Assembly (NCBI GenBank): GCA_031254455.1
Contig: JAIRUI010000121.1
Coordinates: 1 to 23,896, forward strand
DNA from: Chitinispirillales bacterium
GTDB taxonomy: Bacteria; Fibrobacterota; Chitinivibrionia; Chitinivibrionales; Chitinivibrionaceae
Length of the DNA: 23,896 nucleotides
Reading direction: 5' to 3'
Of the stretch, positions 15,610 to 23,896 are shown piece by piece. The position numbers were made by a program, and so were the translations under genes. Under the pieces are notes generated by a model that saw only the letters and a list, made by a program, of their open reading frames with translations, had not been told where the DNA came from and did no database searches. The first letter of the stretch is position 1; each line of letters begins with the position of its first letter.

Positions 15610-16605
15610 ATGGGAAGAAAAATTTCGCTGACCGGAATAAAACCTACCGGAATGCCGCATTTGGGAAATTATTTCGGAGCGATTAAACCCGCTTTACAGT
15701 TGGCGCAAAAATACGAGGCAAGATACTTTATAGCCGACTATCACGCGCTCAACACGATAAAAAATCCACAGGAATTACGAGATTTAACGTATGAAGTCGC
15801 CGCCGCTTGGCTTTCATGCGGGTTAGACTACGAAAACGTTTTGTTTTACCGTCAAAGCGACATTCCCGAAATATTTGAACTTACAACGATTCTTACGGCT
15901 TTCACTTCAAAAGGGCTTATGAATCGCGCACACGCATACAAAGCGGCAACGGACGCGAATAAAGAAAACAAAAACGATCCCGACCATAATATAAATATGG
16001 GACTTTTTACGTATCCTATTTTAATGGCGGCGGATATTCTTATTTTCGATTCGGATTTTGTTCCAGTAGGACGCGACCAAAAACAGCACGTAGAAATGGC
16101 GGCGGATATCGCACAAGCGTTAAACAGTAATTACAAAAAAACCCTTTTTGTAATTCCCGACGGCGTTTACGACGGCGTAAACGAAAGCGTTTTGGGACTT
16201 GACGGACGAAAAATGAGCAAAAGTTACAATAACGCCATTCCGATTTTTGTTCCGGAAAAACAACTGCGAAAAATCGTGATGAAAATAGTTACAAATTCGC
16301 AAGATATAAGCGAGCCTAAAGACCCTGACAATTGCAACGTTTTTTCTCTTTACAAACTCTTTGCGGACAAAGAAAAACAAGACGCTCTTGCTAAACGTTA
16401 TCGCAAAGGAGGAATGGGCTGGGGTGAAGCGAAACAGGAATTGTTTGAAGCAATGAACGCCGTAATTAAACCTATGCGGGAAATTTACGACGACTTGATG
16501 GCGGATAAATCAAAAATAGACAAAATTCTTGCGCATGGAGCGGAAAAAGCAAGAGAAATCTCGTCTAAAAAAATAGCTTTTTTACGCAGAGAAATAGGAA
16601 TATAA
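15610..16605 (+). CDS. trpS: Tryptophanyl-tRNA synthetase
   Basis: TrpRS charges tRNA-Trp. The 331-residue protein is a class I enzyme with the HIGH-type motif PHLGNYFGAI (HLGN at 17-20), the IADYHALNTI region, GRDQKQH (154-160) for tryptophan and tRNA handling, and the KMSKS loop as GRKMSKSYNNAI (KMSKS 201-205). Length is typical. I start it at ATG 15610, because AGAGG lies ten bases upstream and the product then begins GRKISLTGIKPTG as in the family. An in-frame ATG at 15496 would add 38 residues unlike any TrpRS. It is convergent with the fcl gene, seven bases away, with no clear terminator between them. Confidence 0.96.
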   Translation: MGRKISLTGIKPTGMPHLGNYFGAIKPALQLAQKYEARYFIADYHALNTIKNPQELRDLTYEVAAAWLSCGLDYENVLFYRQSDIPEIFELTTILTAFTSKGLMNRAHAYKAATDANKENKNDPDHNINMGLFTYPILMAADILIFDSDFVPVGRDQKQHVEMAADIAQALNSNYKKTLFVIPDGVYDGVNESVLGLDGRKMSKSYNNAIPIFVPEKQLRKIVMKIVTNSQDISEPKDPDNCNVFSLYKLFADKEKQDALAKRYRKGGMGWGEAKQELFEAMNAVIKPMREIYDDLMADKSKIDKILAHGAEKAREISSKKIAFLRREIGI

Positions 16606-16612
16606 ATGACGA

Positions 16613-17557
16613 CTATTTTTCAAATTCAGCAGAAAATCTGTTCAAAAAATCATCATAAGCAATTTTAATTCCTTCTTCAAAATCTACTTTAGGCCGCCAG
16701 CCGAGATTGCGCAAAAACGACGAATCCATAAGTTTTCGCGGGGTTCCGTCCGGCTTGGATTTGTCCCAAACCAAATTTCCCGAAAACCCGACAATGCGTT
16801 TTATCGTCTCGGCAAGTTCTTTAATTGTAATTTCTTTACCCGAACCGACATTTACATGCAATTCGCCGGAATAATTATCCATCAAAAACAGACAGGCGTC
16901 TGCAATGTCGTCGGCAAATAAAAATTCCCGTAAAGGCGTTCCGCCGCCCCACACGACGACTTCGGCGGAATTTGCCGCTTTTGCTTCGTGAAATCTACGG
17001 ATTAACGCCGGAAGTACGTGCGAGTTTTCTTTGTGGTAATTATCGCCTATTCCGTACAAATTTGTGGGCATCGCCGAAATAAAATCCGTACCGTATTGGC
17101 GATTTGCACTTTGGCAAAGTTTAATCGCAGTAATTTTTGCAATCGCATACGGCTCGTTCGTTTGCTCCAATTCGCCTGTGAGAAGCGAATTTTCTTTTAT
17201 CGGTTGAGGAGCGAATTTGGGATAAATGCAAGACGAACCTAAATTCAGCAACTTTTTTACACCGAACTTTCGCGACGCTTCAATAACATTACTTGCAATC
17301 ATCAAATTTTGGTAAATAAAATCGTAACGATAAACGTTATTCGCATAGATTCCGCCGACTTTCGCCGCGGCTAAGAATACGTATTTTGGGCTTTCTTTTT
17401 CAAAAAAATTATCGACCGCTTGTTGATTTGTAATATCCAATTCATCATGCGTTTTTGTAATTATGTTTGAAAATCCGCTATCTTTAAGTTTCCTCAAAAT
17501 AGCGCCGCCGACCATTCCACGATGCCCCGCAACAAATATTTTCGCCGATTTCTCCAT
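16613..17557 (-). CDS. fcl: GDP-L-fucose synthase
   Basis: This 314-residue short-chain dehydrogenase converts GDP-4-keto-6-deoxymannose to GDP-L-fucose with NADPH by epimerisation and reduction. It supplies fucose for surface polysaccharides. Visible are the nucleotide-binding GHRGMVG (11-17), AAAKVGGI near 63, the catalytic serine/cysteine region GSSCIYP (107-113) and the Y137-x3-K141 pair in EPYAIAK. TNLYGIGDNYH near 164 and WGGGTPLREFLFADD near 203 follow. Length is normal. The start is supported by AGGGAG six bases before the ATG. The expected partner GDP-mannose 4,6-dehydratase (gmd) is not beside it, so it must be elsewhere if the pathway is complete. Confidence 0.95.
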   Translation of the reverse strand: MEKSAKIFVAGHRGMVGGAILRKLKDSGFSNIITKTHDELDITNQQAVDNFFEKESPKYVFLAAAKVGGIYANNVYRYDFIYQNLMIASNVIEASRKFGVKKLLNLGSSCIYPKFAPQPIKENSLLTGELEQTNEPYAIAKITAIKLCQSANRQYGTDFISAMPTNLYGIGDNYHKENSHVLPALIRRFHEAKAANSAEVVVWGGGTPLREFLFADDIADACLFLMDNYSGELHVNVGSGKEITIKELAETIKRIVGFSGNLVWDKSKPDGTPRKLMDSSFLRNLGWRPKVDFEEGIKIAYDDFLNRFSAEFEK

Positions 17558-17608
17558 AAATTCTCCCTATATATAAGTTTTACCGCCGAAAGCTAAAGAA
17601 AAATAGTA

Positions 17609-17632
17609 TTCTCCGAATTATCAAACGGAGAA
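17609..17632 (-). terminator. Possible terminator downstream of the patatin gene
   Basis: TTCTCCG (17609-17615) and CGGAGAA (17626-17632) form a 7-bp stem with a 10-nt loop about 30 bases after the patatin stop. On the minus strand a short T run begins about five bases past the stem, so the match is weak. Confidence 0.4.
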
Positions 17633-17662
17633 AAACTTGAAAAATATGAATTGTGAATTTTC

Positions 17663-19915
17663 TCAGAAATCAAATCCGGCGGAAAACTTGAAGACGTTTT
17701 TTTTGTTAATATTCGCGTTTTCGTTAAATTCACCTCTGACAATTCTGCTCCACGAAAAACGGACAGGTCCGGCAAACGTTTGCAGCGCCAATTCTACTTC
17801 AATTCCTATGGGAGCGTCATAAAAGAAACTTTTGTCTGTTTTTAATTCGCCAAAGTCGTCATAATTTAACAAATTTCCATAATCGGCATAAAACAGCGCA
17901 TAAAATGGCAATCCGCATATAAATTGATACCTAAAACACAATTCGGATACAAAAATATTATCTGCAAAAACATTTATTTTTTCAAGTCCGGCAAAATTTA
18001 CTGTTTTAAAAATGTCCGACGACGAAATAAATTCGTTATATCGTTCACCGTTGATATTATGTTTAATCATTAACGGCAATCGTTTGTTCGCCCACGCGTA
18101 ATTTATACTGGGGATTATAACGATTTGGCCGCCTACGGGAATTACAAAAGAATTATGCCCGTTAATAGAAAAAAAACTTTCATTGCTTCCGAACAATTTA
18201 TCGGACATCCAAAAGTGTAAATTTTGCATACCGCCCGTTGTCGGAAAATATTCATCGTTCCTGTAGTCGCTTTCTATTCCGGCGACAAACATTTCAATTT
18301 TATTTTTGTATGCGTCAAAATCAAAAAAAATATTGGAATTAGCGGATTCTCGTTTTTTATACTTGTCATAGTAAAATCCTGCTAAAAACGAAACGTTATT
18401 GGTAAAACCTAATCTTGAAACGAAATCTATCCCGTTTTTAGAAATATCGTTTTCCGAGTAATAAATAACAGGTTTGTTTGCGTCGGTAGTATCATCAACT
18501 TGGCGTGAAATTAACCGCTGCGACAATATATGCCCGTCAAAACTAAACGATAAATTAAATTTGTCCTTAGTAGGAACGTCCCACAAAATACCGCCGACAA
18601 TTTTCCTGCGTAAAAATCCTACCTGAAATTTTCCTGTAACCGAAATTCCACAGTCAAAAATATCATTGTATTGCGGAGCGATTATTATTTCTGTAAGATT
18701 AACGTTGTCGAATCTAATGCCTATATCAAACGAAAGTTTTTCTTTTTCTTTGACTTTTGCAATGAGCAAGTCGCCTGTTTGGGTAAAATAAAACTCATCA
18801 AAAATTTCACGGTTATTTAAAAATTTTGTAATGTCGTTTAATTTTTTAATACTTATTTCTTTGTTCAAATAATCATCAAAAACTCTATGTAAATACCGTT
18901 CTTTTTTATTATTCGCCCCTTCAATTGAAATGTTTTTAACAAAAATATTATCGTTTATTTTATTTTCGGGAATTTCATTGATATTTTTATAGTCGTTTAA
19001 TTCTTTTGAAATTTCCATCGTTTTTTTTGCTTCCTCGTATCCTAATTTCACAATAGAATCTAAAAGGTAAAAATCATTATTTTTTATAGACATGCCCGCA
19101 AGCGGAGAGATTATAATATCGGCAAGATGGGAATTATTGGCTTCAGCTTCTTTCATTCCGACGGTTATCGACATTGTAAGAGCGTCGAAAATAGAGTATA
19201 TTTTTTCTTTTTTATCTTCTTTTGTGGTAACATCAACTACCGCCGTGAATTCGTTTTCCGTATTCTCTAAAAGCGGAATATTTGCTTTTAAGCCGCCGTC
19301 AATATGCCAATTACTTCCGATTTTTACGGGGATCATAACCCCAGGAACCGCAGAACTGGCTTTGACCAATTGCAAAATATCGCCGTTCTTATGTATTACG
19401 GATTTTGCCTCTGAAACGTCGGTAGTGACTATACGTAAAGGAATTGAAAGTTTATCGAAGTCGCCTCCGCTCTTTATCTGACTGTCCAAAATTTTTTCTC
19501 CGATTAAATTATCCAAAAGCAAAGGACTGACCAAAGATCCTTGCCAAATAGGATAAAACTTGTCGTCTAATTTTATAGAAAAAACGCTTTTGAAGCGCTT
19601 GTTTTTTGAGTATTTATTTTGTGAAGCCGACGAATAAACATAATTCGGATTTGATAAGGGTTTTAAAATTTGATGTATCTCGTTTGCCGAATATCCGCAC
19701 GAATAAAGCGACGCGACAATGGCGCCCATACTTGCTCCGACAATCGTGTCCGGAACTATTCCGCATTCTTCAAAGTATTTAAGTACGCCTATATGAGCAA
19801 ATCCTCTGGCGCCTCCGCCCGAAAGCGAAAGTACAAGCGGTTTTTTTTCTGCAACAACGGTGATTGCCGACAAAAATATAAAAACTGGCAAAAGTATGAA
19901 CGATATTTTCTTCAT
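17663..19915 (-). CDS. Patatin-like phospholipase with C-terminal beta-barrel (type Vd secretion)
   Basis: The 750-residue product combines a lipase with its own outer membrane transporter. A signal peptide (about 1-22) leads to a patatin domain (about 26-315). This has the oxyanion hole GGGARG (33-38), nucleophile S62 in GASMG and catalytic D206 in HIDGG, so the Ser-Asp dyad is intact. Next comes a region resembling a single POTRA domain (about 323-392, VKNISIEGANNKKERYLHRV to VKEKEK), then a beta-barrel of about 350 residues. The chain ends FSAGFDF, the terminal Phe typical of BAM substrates. This is the plan of PlpD-type proteins, which display or release a phospholipase A. No clear ribosome binding site precedes the ATG. 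It is divergent from pilB, with 136 bases between starts. Confidence 0.9.
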   Translation of the reverse strand: MKKISFILLPVFIFLSAITVVAEKKPLVLSLSGGGARGFAHIGVLKYFEECGIVPDTIVGASMGAIVASLYSCGYSANEIHQILKPLSNPNYVYSSASQNKYSKNKRFKSVFSIKLDDKFYPIWQGSLVSPLLLDNLIGEKILDSQIKSGGDFDKLSIPLRIVTTDVSEAKSVIHKNGDILQLVKASSAVPGVMIPVKIGSNWHIDGGLKANIPLLENTENEFTAVVDVTTKEDKKEKIYSIFDALTMSITVGMKEAEANNSHLADIIISPLAGMSIKNNDFYLLDSIVKLGYEEAKKTMEISKELNDYKNINEIPENKINDNIFVKNISIEGANNKKERYLHRVFDDYLNKEISIKKLNDITKFLNNREIFDEFYFTQTGDLLIAKVKEKEKLSFDIGIRFDNVNLTEIIIAPQYNDIFDCGISVTGKFQVGFLRRKIVGGILWDVPTKDKFNLSFSFDGHILSQRLISRQVDDTTDANKPVIYYSENDISKNGIDFVSRLGFTNNVSFLAGFYYDKYKKRESANSNIFFDFDAYKNKIEMFVAGIESDYRNDEYFPTTGGMQNLHFWMSDKLFGSNESFFSINGHNSFVIPVGGQIVIIPSINYAWANKRLPLMIKHNINGERYNEFISSSDIFKTVNFAGLEKINVFADNIFVSELCFRYQFICGLPFYALFYADYGNLLNYDDFGELKTDKSFFYDAPIGIEVELALQTFAGPVRFSWSRIVRGEFNENANINKKNVFKFSAGFDF

Positions 19916-19979
19916 TTGTAAATAAAATAATATTTCGCAAATAATAAAAAAATTGTTATCTTTTATCTATTGTTTCAAT

Positions 19980-20010
19980 TTGCATAAATTATCTTATATG
20001 CTGGTACAAT
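19980..20010 (+). promoter_or_regulatory. Probable extended -10 promoter for pilB
   Basis: TGGTACAAT (20002-20010) fits an extended -10 (TGN plus TACAAT). TTGCAT at 19980-19985 is a possible -35 but lies 19 bases away. The transcript would start near 20017, which is inside the longer reading frame and therefore supports the ATG at 20052 as the true start. Confidence 0.5.
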
Positions 20011-20051
20011 ACGTTCAGGAAACTAAAAACTGTACAAGGTGGTTTGTAATT

Positions 20052-21947
20052 ATGCAAAGAAGAGGGAAAAAACTTGGCGAAATTCTTTTGTCAATGGGGC
20101 TGATAACCGAAGAGCAGTTGGAAAACGCTTTCAGGACACAAGCGATAACCGGACAAACGCTTGCAGCTATTTTAGTTTCTTCCGGTGCGATATCTACCGA
20201 AGATTTAAGTTCTGTTTTAGGAGAACAAGTTCAAGTTGACAGTAAAAAAAGAATAGGAGATATCCTCATAGAACAAGGGGTTATAACTCCGGAACACCTT
20301 GCCGAAGCGTTGAAACAACAAAAAGTCACCGGGAAAAAAATCGGAGAAACGCTTATCGCGATGGGGATTCTCACCGAATCCAAACTTATTGATATTTTGG
20401 GCGCGCAGCTTGACGTTCAGCATGTAATACTTGACGGAGTAAAAATAAATCCGCAACTTACGGCGTTGATAACGGAAGAAATGTGTAAAAGGTATAAAAT
20501 CATTCCAATATATGAACAAAACGATATGATTACCATTGCAATGACGGACCCGACCGATTTAAGAACTATCGACCACATAAAATTCGTTACCGGAAAAAAT
20601 ATAGACGTAGTTATGACTTCCGAGAAACAAATCTTATCTGCAATTACAAGAGTTTATGAAGACAAACAAAAACAACTTCACGATATTCTGCAAAGAGTGG
20701 AAGGCGAAAACGCTACTCTTGAAATCATCAGCGACGAAGAAGAAAAAGAACTTTTATCGGACGAAGAAGGCGCACAAGTTGTAAATATTGTGAATATGAT
20801 AATTCACGAAGCTATAGAAAAAGACGCTTCCGATATACATTTGGAACCGACAAGCAACGGTTATCGCGTTCGCTATCGTATAGACGGCGATTTGCAGACG
20901 ATTCAAGAGTTGCCGGCGACTATTCGCCCGCAGGTTATTTCCCGTCTTAAAATTCAAGGCGGGATGGATATTGCCGAAAAAAGAAAACCTCAAGACGGGC
21001 GGATAAGAATTAAACACCAGGCGCGAATGGTGGATTTGCGCGTATCGTCTTTCCCGTCGTTAACACGTCAAGTGCAATCGGAAAAGATAGTTTTACGTAT
21101 TATCGACGCAGAAGGGAAGCAGTTTACGCTTCCGCAATTAGGTTTCGGTCAGGCGATGTACGATAAATTTGAAGAATTGATACAGATCCCCGACGGCATT
21201 ATTTTAGTAACCGGACCGACGGGAAGCGGTAAATCTTCGACGCTTTACGCCGCTCTTGAATTTATCAACCGTCATTACGAGTATAAAAAAAATATCATTA
21301 CGATGGAAGATCCTGTCGAAAGCAATGTTGAGGGTATTACGCAAGGACAGATAAACGTTAAAGCCGGATTTACTTTCGCTTCGGGTATGCGTTCTATTTT
21401 ACGTCAAGACCCTGATATAATAATGGTGGGAGAAATGCGAGACGTCGAAACGGGCGAAATGGCTGTTCAGGCGGCGCTTACGGGGCACGTCGTGTTTTCG
21501 ACTTTGCACACCAACGACTCCGCCTCCGCGTTCACCCGTTTGCTTGATATGGGCGTACAATCATATTTAGTAAGTTCTACGGTTCGCGGAGTATTGGCGC
21601 AACGGCTCGTGAGAAGAGTTTGTTCCGCATGCAAAGAGGAATTTGAACCGGAACCGGAAGTTTTGTATAAAGTCGGCTTGAAAGCAGGCGTAAAATTATA
21701 TCGCGGAAAAGGATGCCGCCGTTGTAATAATACCGGCTATAAAGGTCGAATGGGTATTTTTGAACTCCTTATCCCCGACCGCCAAGTTCAAAAAATGATT
21801 ATAGGAAAGGCGGAATCCGATGAAATTAAGGATTATATGGTAAAGAGAGGCGACTTTAGTACGCTTCGCCGCGACGGGTTGATAAAAGTTCTCAAAGGTG
21901 AAACTACGCTGGAACAAGTTTTGGGAGCGACGCAGGAAAACACATAA
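20052..21947 (+). CDS. pilB: Type IV pilus assembly / type II secretion ATPase, PilB/GspE family
   Basis: This hexameric ATPase powers pilus or pseudopilus assembly. I start it at ATG 20052 (631 residues), with AAGGTGG nine bases upstream; an in-frame ATG at 19953 lies before the likely promoter. The N-terminus has four 24-residue MshEN motifs at about 7-30, 36-59, 67-90 and 96-119, two tandem c-di-GMP-type modules. After a further N2-like domain comes the motor: Walker A GPTGSGKS (388-395), the Walker B region IIMVGEMRD with E461, and a His box VVFSTLHTND. Zinc-type cysteines follow as CSAC and CRRC. No pilus genes flank it, so PilB and GspE cannot be told apart. It is convergent with glyA, 24 bases away, with no clear terminator. 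Confidence 0.93.
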   Translation: MQRRGKKLGEILLSMGLITEEQLENAFRTQAITGQTLAAILVSSGAISTEDLSSVLGEQVQVDSKKRIGDILIEQGVITPEHLAEALKQQKVTGKKIGETLIAMGILTESKLIDILGAQLDVQHVILDGVKINPQLTALITEEMCKRYKIIPIYEQNDMITIAMTDPTDLRTIDHIKFVTGKNIDVVMTSEKQILSAITRVYEDKQKQLHDILQRVEGENATLEIISDEEEKELLSDEEGAQVVNIVNMIIHEAIEKDASDIHLEPTSNGYRVRYRIDGDLQTIQELPATIRPQVISRLKIQGGMDIAEKRKPQDGRIRIKHQARMVDLRVSSFPSLTRQVQSEKIVLRIIDAEGKQFTLPQLGFGQAMYDKFEELIQIPDGIILVTGPTGSGKSSTLYAALEFINRHYEYKKNIITMEDPVESNVEGITQGQINVKAGFTFASGMRSILRQDPDIIMVGEMRDVETGEMAVQAALTGHVVFSTLHTNDSASAFTRLLDMGVQSYLVSSTVRGVLAQRLVRRVCSACKEEFEPEPEVLYKVGLKAGVKLYRGKGCRRCNNTGYKGRMGIFELLIPDRQVQKMIIGKAESDEIKDYMVKRGDFSTLRRDGLIKVLKGETTLEQVLGATQENT

Positions 21948-21971
21948 AATCTGTAAGCGGCGACACAATTT

Positions 21972-23483
21972 CTACCCAAAACGCTTTTTCAAAAATTCCA
22001 AATCAAGTTCCGGATATAAAACGAATTTAGCCAAGAGCGATTTCACTTTTTCTTTCGCTTCAACTTTAATTTTTTCATCGATTATGTAAGAAATTTTACT
22101 CGGCTTGCCCGCATTTTCGCCTTTTTCTACGACTCCCGCTTTGGTATTTCTGAGAATAAGCGAAAAGATTTTCGCAATTTCTTTCATTTCATATTCCCCC
22201 ATTCCAAGCGTTGAAACCGCCGCCGTACCGACACGAAGCCCGCTCGTTATCATAGCGTTTTCCTTGTCGAAAGGAATCGAATTTTTGTTTAGCGTAACCC
22301 CGCATTCAAACAATGCGCCTGCCGCCTGTCGCCCCGAAAGCCCAAAAGATTTCACCGCGTCAATCAAAAATAAATGATTATCCGTTCCGCCGGAAACTAC
22401 CTCCATTCCTTCGTCTTTGCACGCCTGCGCCAGCGATTTTGAGTTTGAGACGATTTTTTTTGCATACTCGCGAAACTCCGGTTTTAACGCTTCTGTGAAA
22501 GCGATAGCCTTCGCCGCCATAACGTGAGCGAGCGGTCCGCCCAAAACAAGCGGGCAACCCTTGTCCATAAACTCTGCAAATTCTTTTTTGCACAAAACTA
22601 TTCCGCCGCGCGGACCTCGAAGCGTTTTGTGAGTCGTCGTAGTCACTACGTCCGCCCATTTTACAGGGTCAAATTCTCCTTCAAAAACTTTTCCGGCGAC
22701 AAGTCCGGCAAAATGCGCCATATCCACCATCAAAACCGCGCCGGATTTGTCGGCTATTTCACGAAATTTTTTGAAATTTATTTTACGAGGATAAGCCGAA
22801 TATCCCGCAAGTAAAATCAACGGCTTAATTTCCATAGCCTTTTTTTCAATTTCGTCATAATCCAAAAGTCCGTCTTTTTCGCTCACGCCGTAAGAATACG
22901 CGTCAAACATTCGTCCCGAAATATTGAGCCTGTAGCCGTGAGTAAGGTGTCCGCCCGCAGACAAATCCAAGCCGAGAAGTTTTTGATTTCCAAGAATAAC
23001 ACGAATTTTTTCCCAATCGTCGTGAGACATTGCGAGCGGATTTTTTACGGGGAGTTTTTCCGCCTCGACAACCGCGATTTTCGCTTGCAGAATTCCCCAA
23101 AACGCTACCATATTCGCATCGGCGCCGCTATGCGGCTGAACAAACGCGTGCTGCGCTCCAAACAGTTCTTTCGCCTTTTCTACGGCGATGCTTTCGATTG
23201 TATCTACGTTATCGCAACCTTCGTAAAAGCGTGAAAACGGAAAACCTTCGGCATATTTGTCGGTCAGTAAATTTCCCATCGTAAGTTGTGAAGAAAGCGA
23301 ACAGTAATTCTCGCTCGCGATAAGTTTTAGGCGCGTTCTTTGAAATTCCAATTCTCCGATTATCGCCTTTGCTATGTCGGGATTTACCTGCGCCGTTTTT
23401 TCAAGATTTGCGACGTACGCAACCGCTCCCGCGTCCAATTCCTGATTTTTTTTACTTAAAATATACTCTTGTAACGCGCTCAT
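21972..23483 (-). CDS. glyA: Serine hydroxymethyltransferase, long form
   Basis: GlyA interconverts serine and glycine with tetrahydrofolate and supplies one-carbon units, which fits with folP and the MetH domain in this window. The 503-residue enzyme has LKLIASENYCS near 53, the stretch FVQPHSGADAN near 114, LSAGGHLTHG near 174 and VDMAHFAGLVAG near 253. The PLP lysine K286 lies in TTTTHKTLRGPRGG. It is about 80 residues longer than the E. coli enzyme: an N-terminal extension of about 15 residues, an insert at about 130-172 (rich in Lys and Glu) and a longer C-terminal part. Similar long forms are known from Chlamydia and spirochaetes. AAGGA before the ATG supports the start. Confidence 0.96.
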   Translation of the reverse strand: MSALQEYILSKKNQELDAGAVAYVANLEKTAQVNPDIAKAIIGELEFQRTRLKLIASENYCSLSSQLTMGNLLTDKYAEGFPFSRFYEGCDNVDTIESIAVEKAKELFGAQHAFVQPHSGADANMVAFWGILQAKIAVVEAEKLPVKNPLAMSHDDWEKIRVILGNQKLLGLDLSAGGHLTHGYRLNISGRMFDAYSYGVSEKDGLLDYDEIEKKAMEIKPLILLAGYSAYPRKINFKKFREIADKSGAVLMVDMAHFAGLVAGKVFEGEFDPVKWADVVTTTTHKTLRGPRGGIVLCKKEFAEFMDKGCPLVLGGPLAHVMAAKAIAFTEALKPEFREYAKKIVSNSKSLAQACKDEGMEVVSGGTDNHLFLIDAVKSFGLSGRQAAGALFECGVTLNKNSIPFDKENAMITSGLRVGTAAVSTLGMGEYEMKEIAKIFSLILRNTKAGVVEKGENAGKPSKISYIIDEKIKVEAKEKVKSLLAKFVLYPELDLEFLKKRFG

Positions 23484-23527
23484 TTTTTATCCTTTTGAGA
23501 ATTTTTTGTTAATTTTTTAAGAAGAAA

Positions 23528-23556
23528 ATACTATTTAGCGAAACCGATTACGGCAA
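23528..23556 (-). promoter_or_regulatory. Probable sigma-70 promoter for glyA
   Basis: On the minus strand TTGCCG (23551-23556) and TAGTAT (23528-23533) are 17 bases apart, each matching consensus at four of six positions. Transcription would start near 23521, about 38 bases before the ATG. Confidence 0.45.
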
Positions 23557-23682
23557 ATAAAGAAGAATTTACGTATAAACAAAAATTCAAAAAAATAAAA
23601 AATTCAGACGAACGTTATAAAACAAATATTATTTTATTTATAATAATAATGAACGCAGATATAAACAAGAAGCGCGGCGGCA

Positions 23683-23896
<214 letters not shown>

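Noticed and set aside
19092..19481. 129-codon plus-strand frame
   Set aside because: Antisense to the patatin domain, which has intact catalytic motifs in the other frame.
19953..20051. Upstream in-frame extension of pilB
   Set aside because: It covers a likely extended -10 promoter, and the ATG at 20052 has AAGGTGG at correct spacing.

Overview
The window looks like ordinary chromosome from an AT-rich, Gram-negative, diderm bacterium. Evidence for an outer membrane is a patatin protein with a C-terminal beta-barrel and an exported protein with a FlgD-like C-terminal domain. A FlgD-like end domain, a type IV pilus or type II secretion ATPase, Chlamydia-like forms of IspF and GlyA, and a split MetH fit the FCB/PVC part of the tree. 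Fibrobacterota or a relative is my best guess, but no ribosomal RNA or other decisive marker is present. No mobile element, phage gene, CRISPR array or tRNA was recognised.

Layout. 1-4767: the 3' end of a secreted protein, a short dispersed-repeat-like sequence and terminator, a free-standing cobalamin-dependent methionine synthase reactivation domain, an unrecognised membrane-anchored protein on the minus strand, a lone DppB/OppB-type permease, and a secreted CE4 polysaccharide deacetylase. 4824-13867: a long minus-strand run of housekeeping genes, read in the order prmA, rlmD-like, rnhC, ispF, maf, rodZ-like, tatD, ftsH, folP. Most joins are overlaps or gaps of a few bases, so this is probably two or three operons. 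13868-15609: a gene-poor stretch with a small lipoprotein gene, a 64-nt inverted repeat, a palindromic control-like site and a 52-codon minus-strand gene (15038-15196) with a strong ribosome binding site. 15610-17557: trpS convergent with GDP-L-fucose synthase. 17663-23483: a type Vd autotransporter-like patatin, divergent from a PilB/GspE ATPase with a doubled c-di-GMP-type N-terminal domain, then a long-form glyA. 23484-23896: intergenic DNA, a possible truncated reading frame, and a run of 32 C that looks like an assembly artefact.

Together these genes cover translation and RNA upkeep (trpS, prmA, rlmD, rnhC), one-carbon and folate metabolism (folP, glyA, MetH reactivation), isoprenoids (ispF), cell shape and membrane quality control (rodZ, ftsH), and surface functions (fcl, deacetylase, patatin, PilB). 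I did not find a clearly new multi-gene system. The best leads are single-gene variations: the FtsH C-terminal extension, the doubled MshEN repeats, the metazoan-like CE4 deacetylase, the free-standing MetH domain, the small gene, and the structured inverted repeats near 14.0-14.6 kb.
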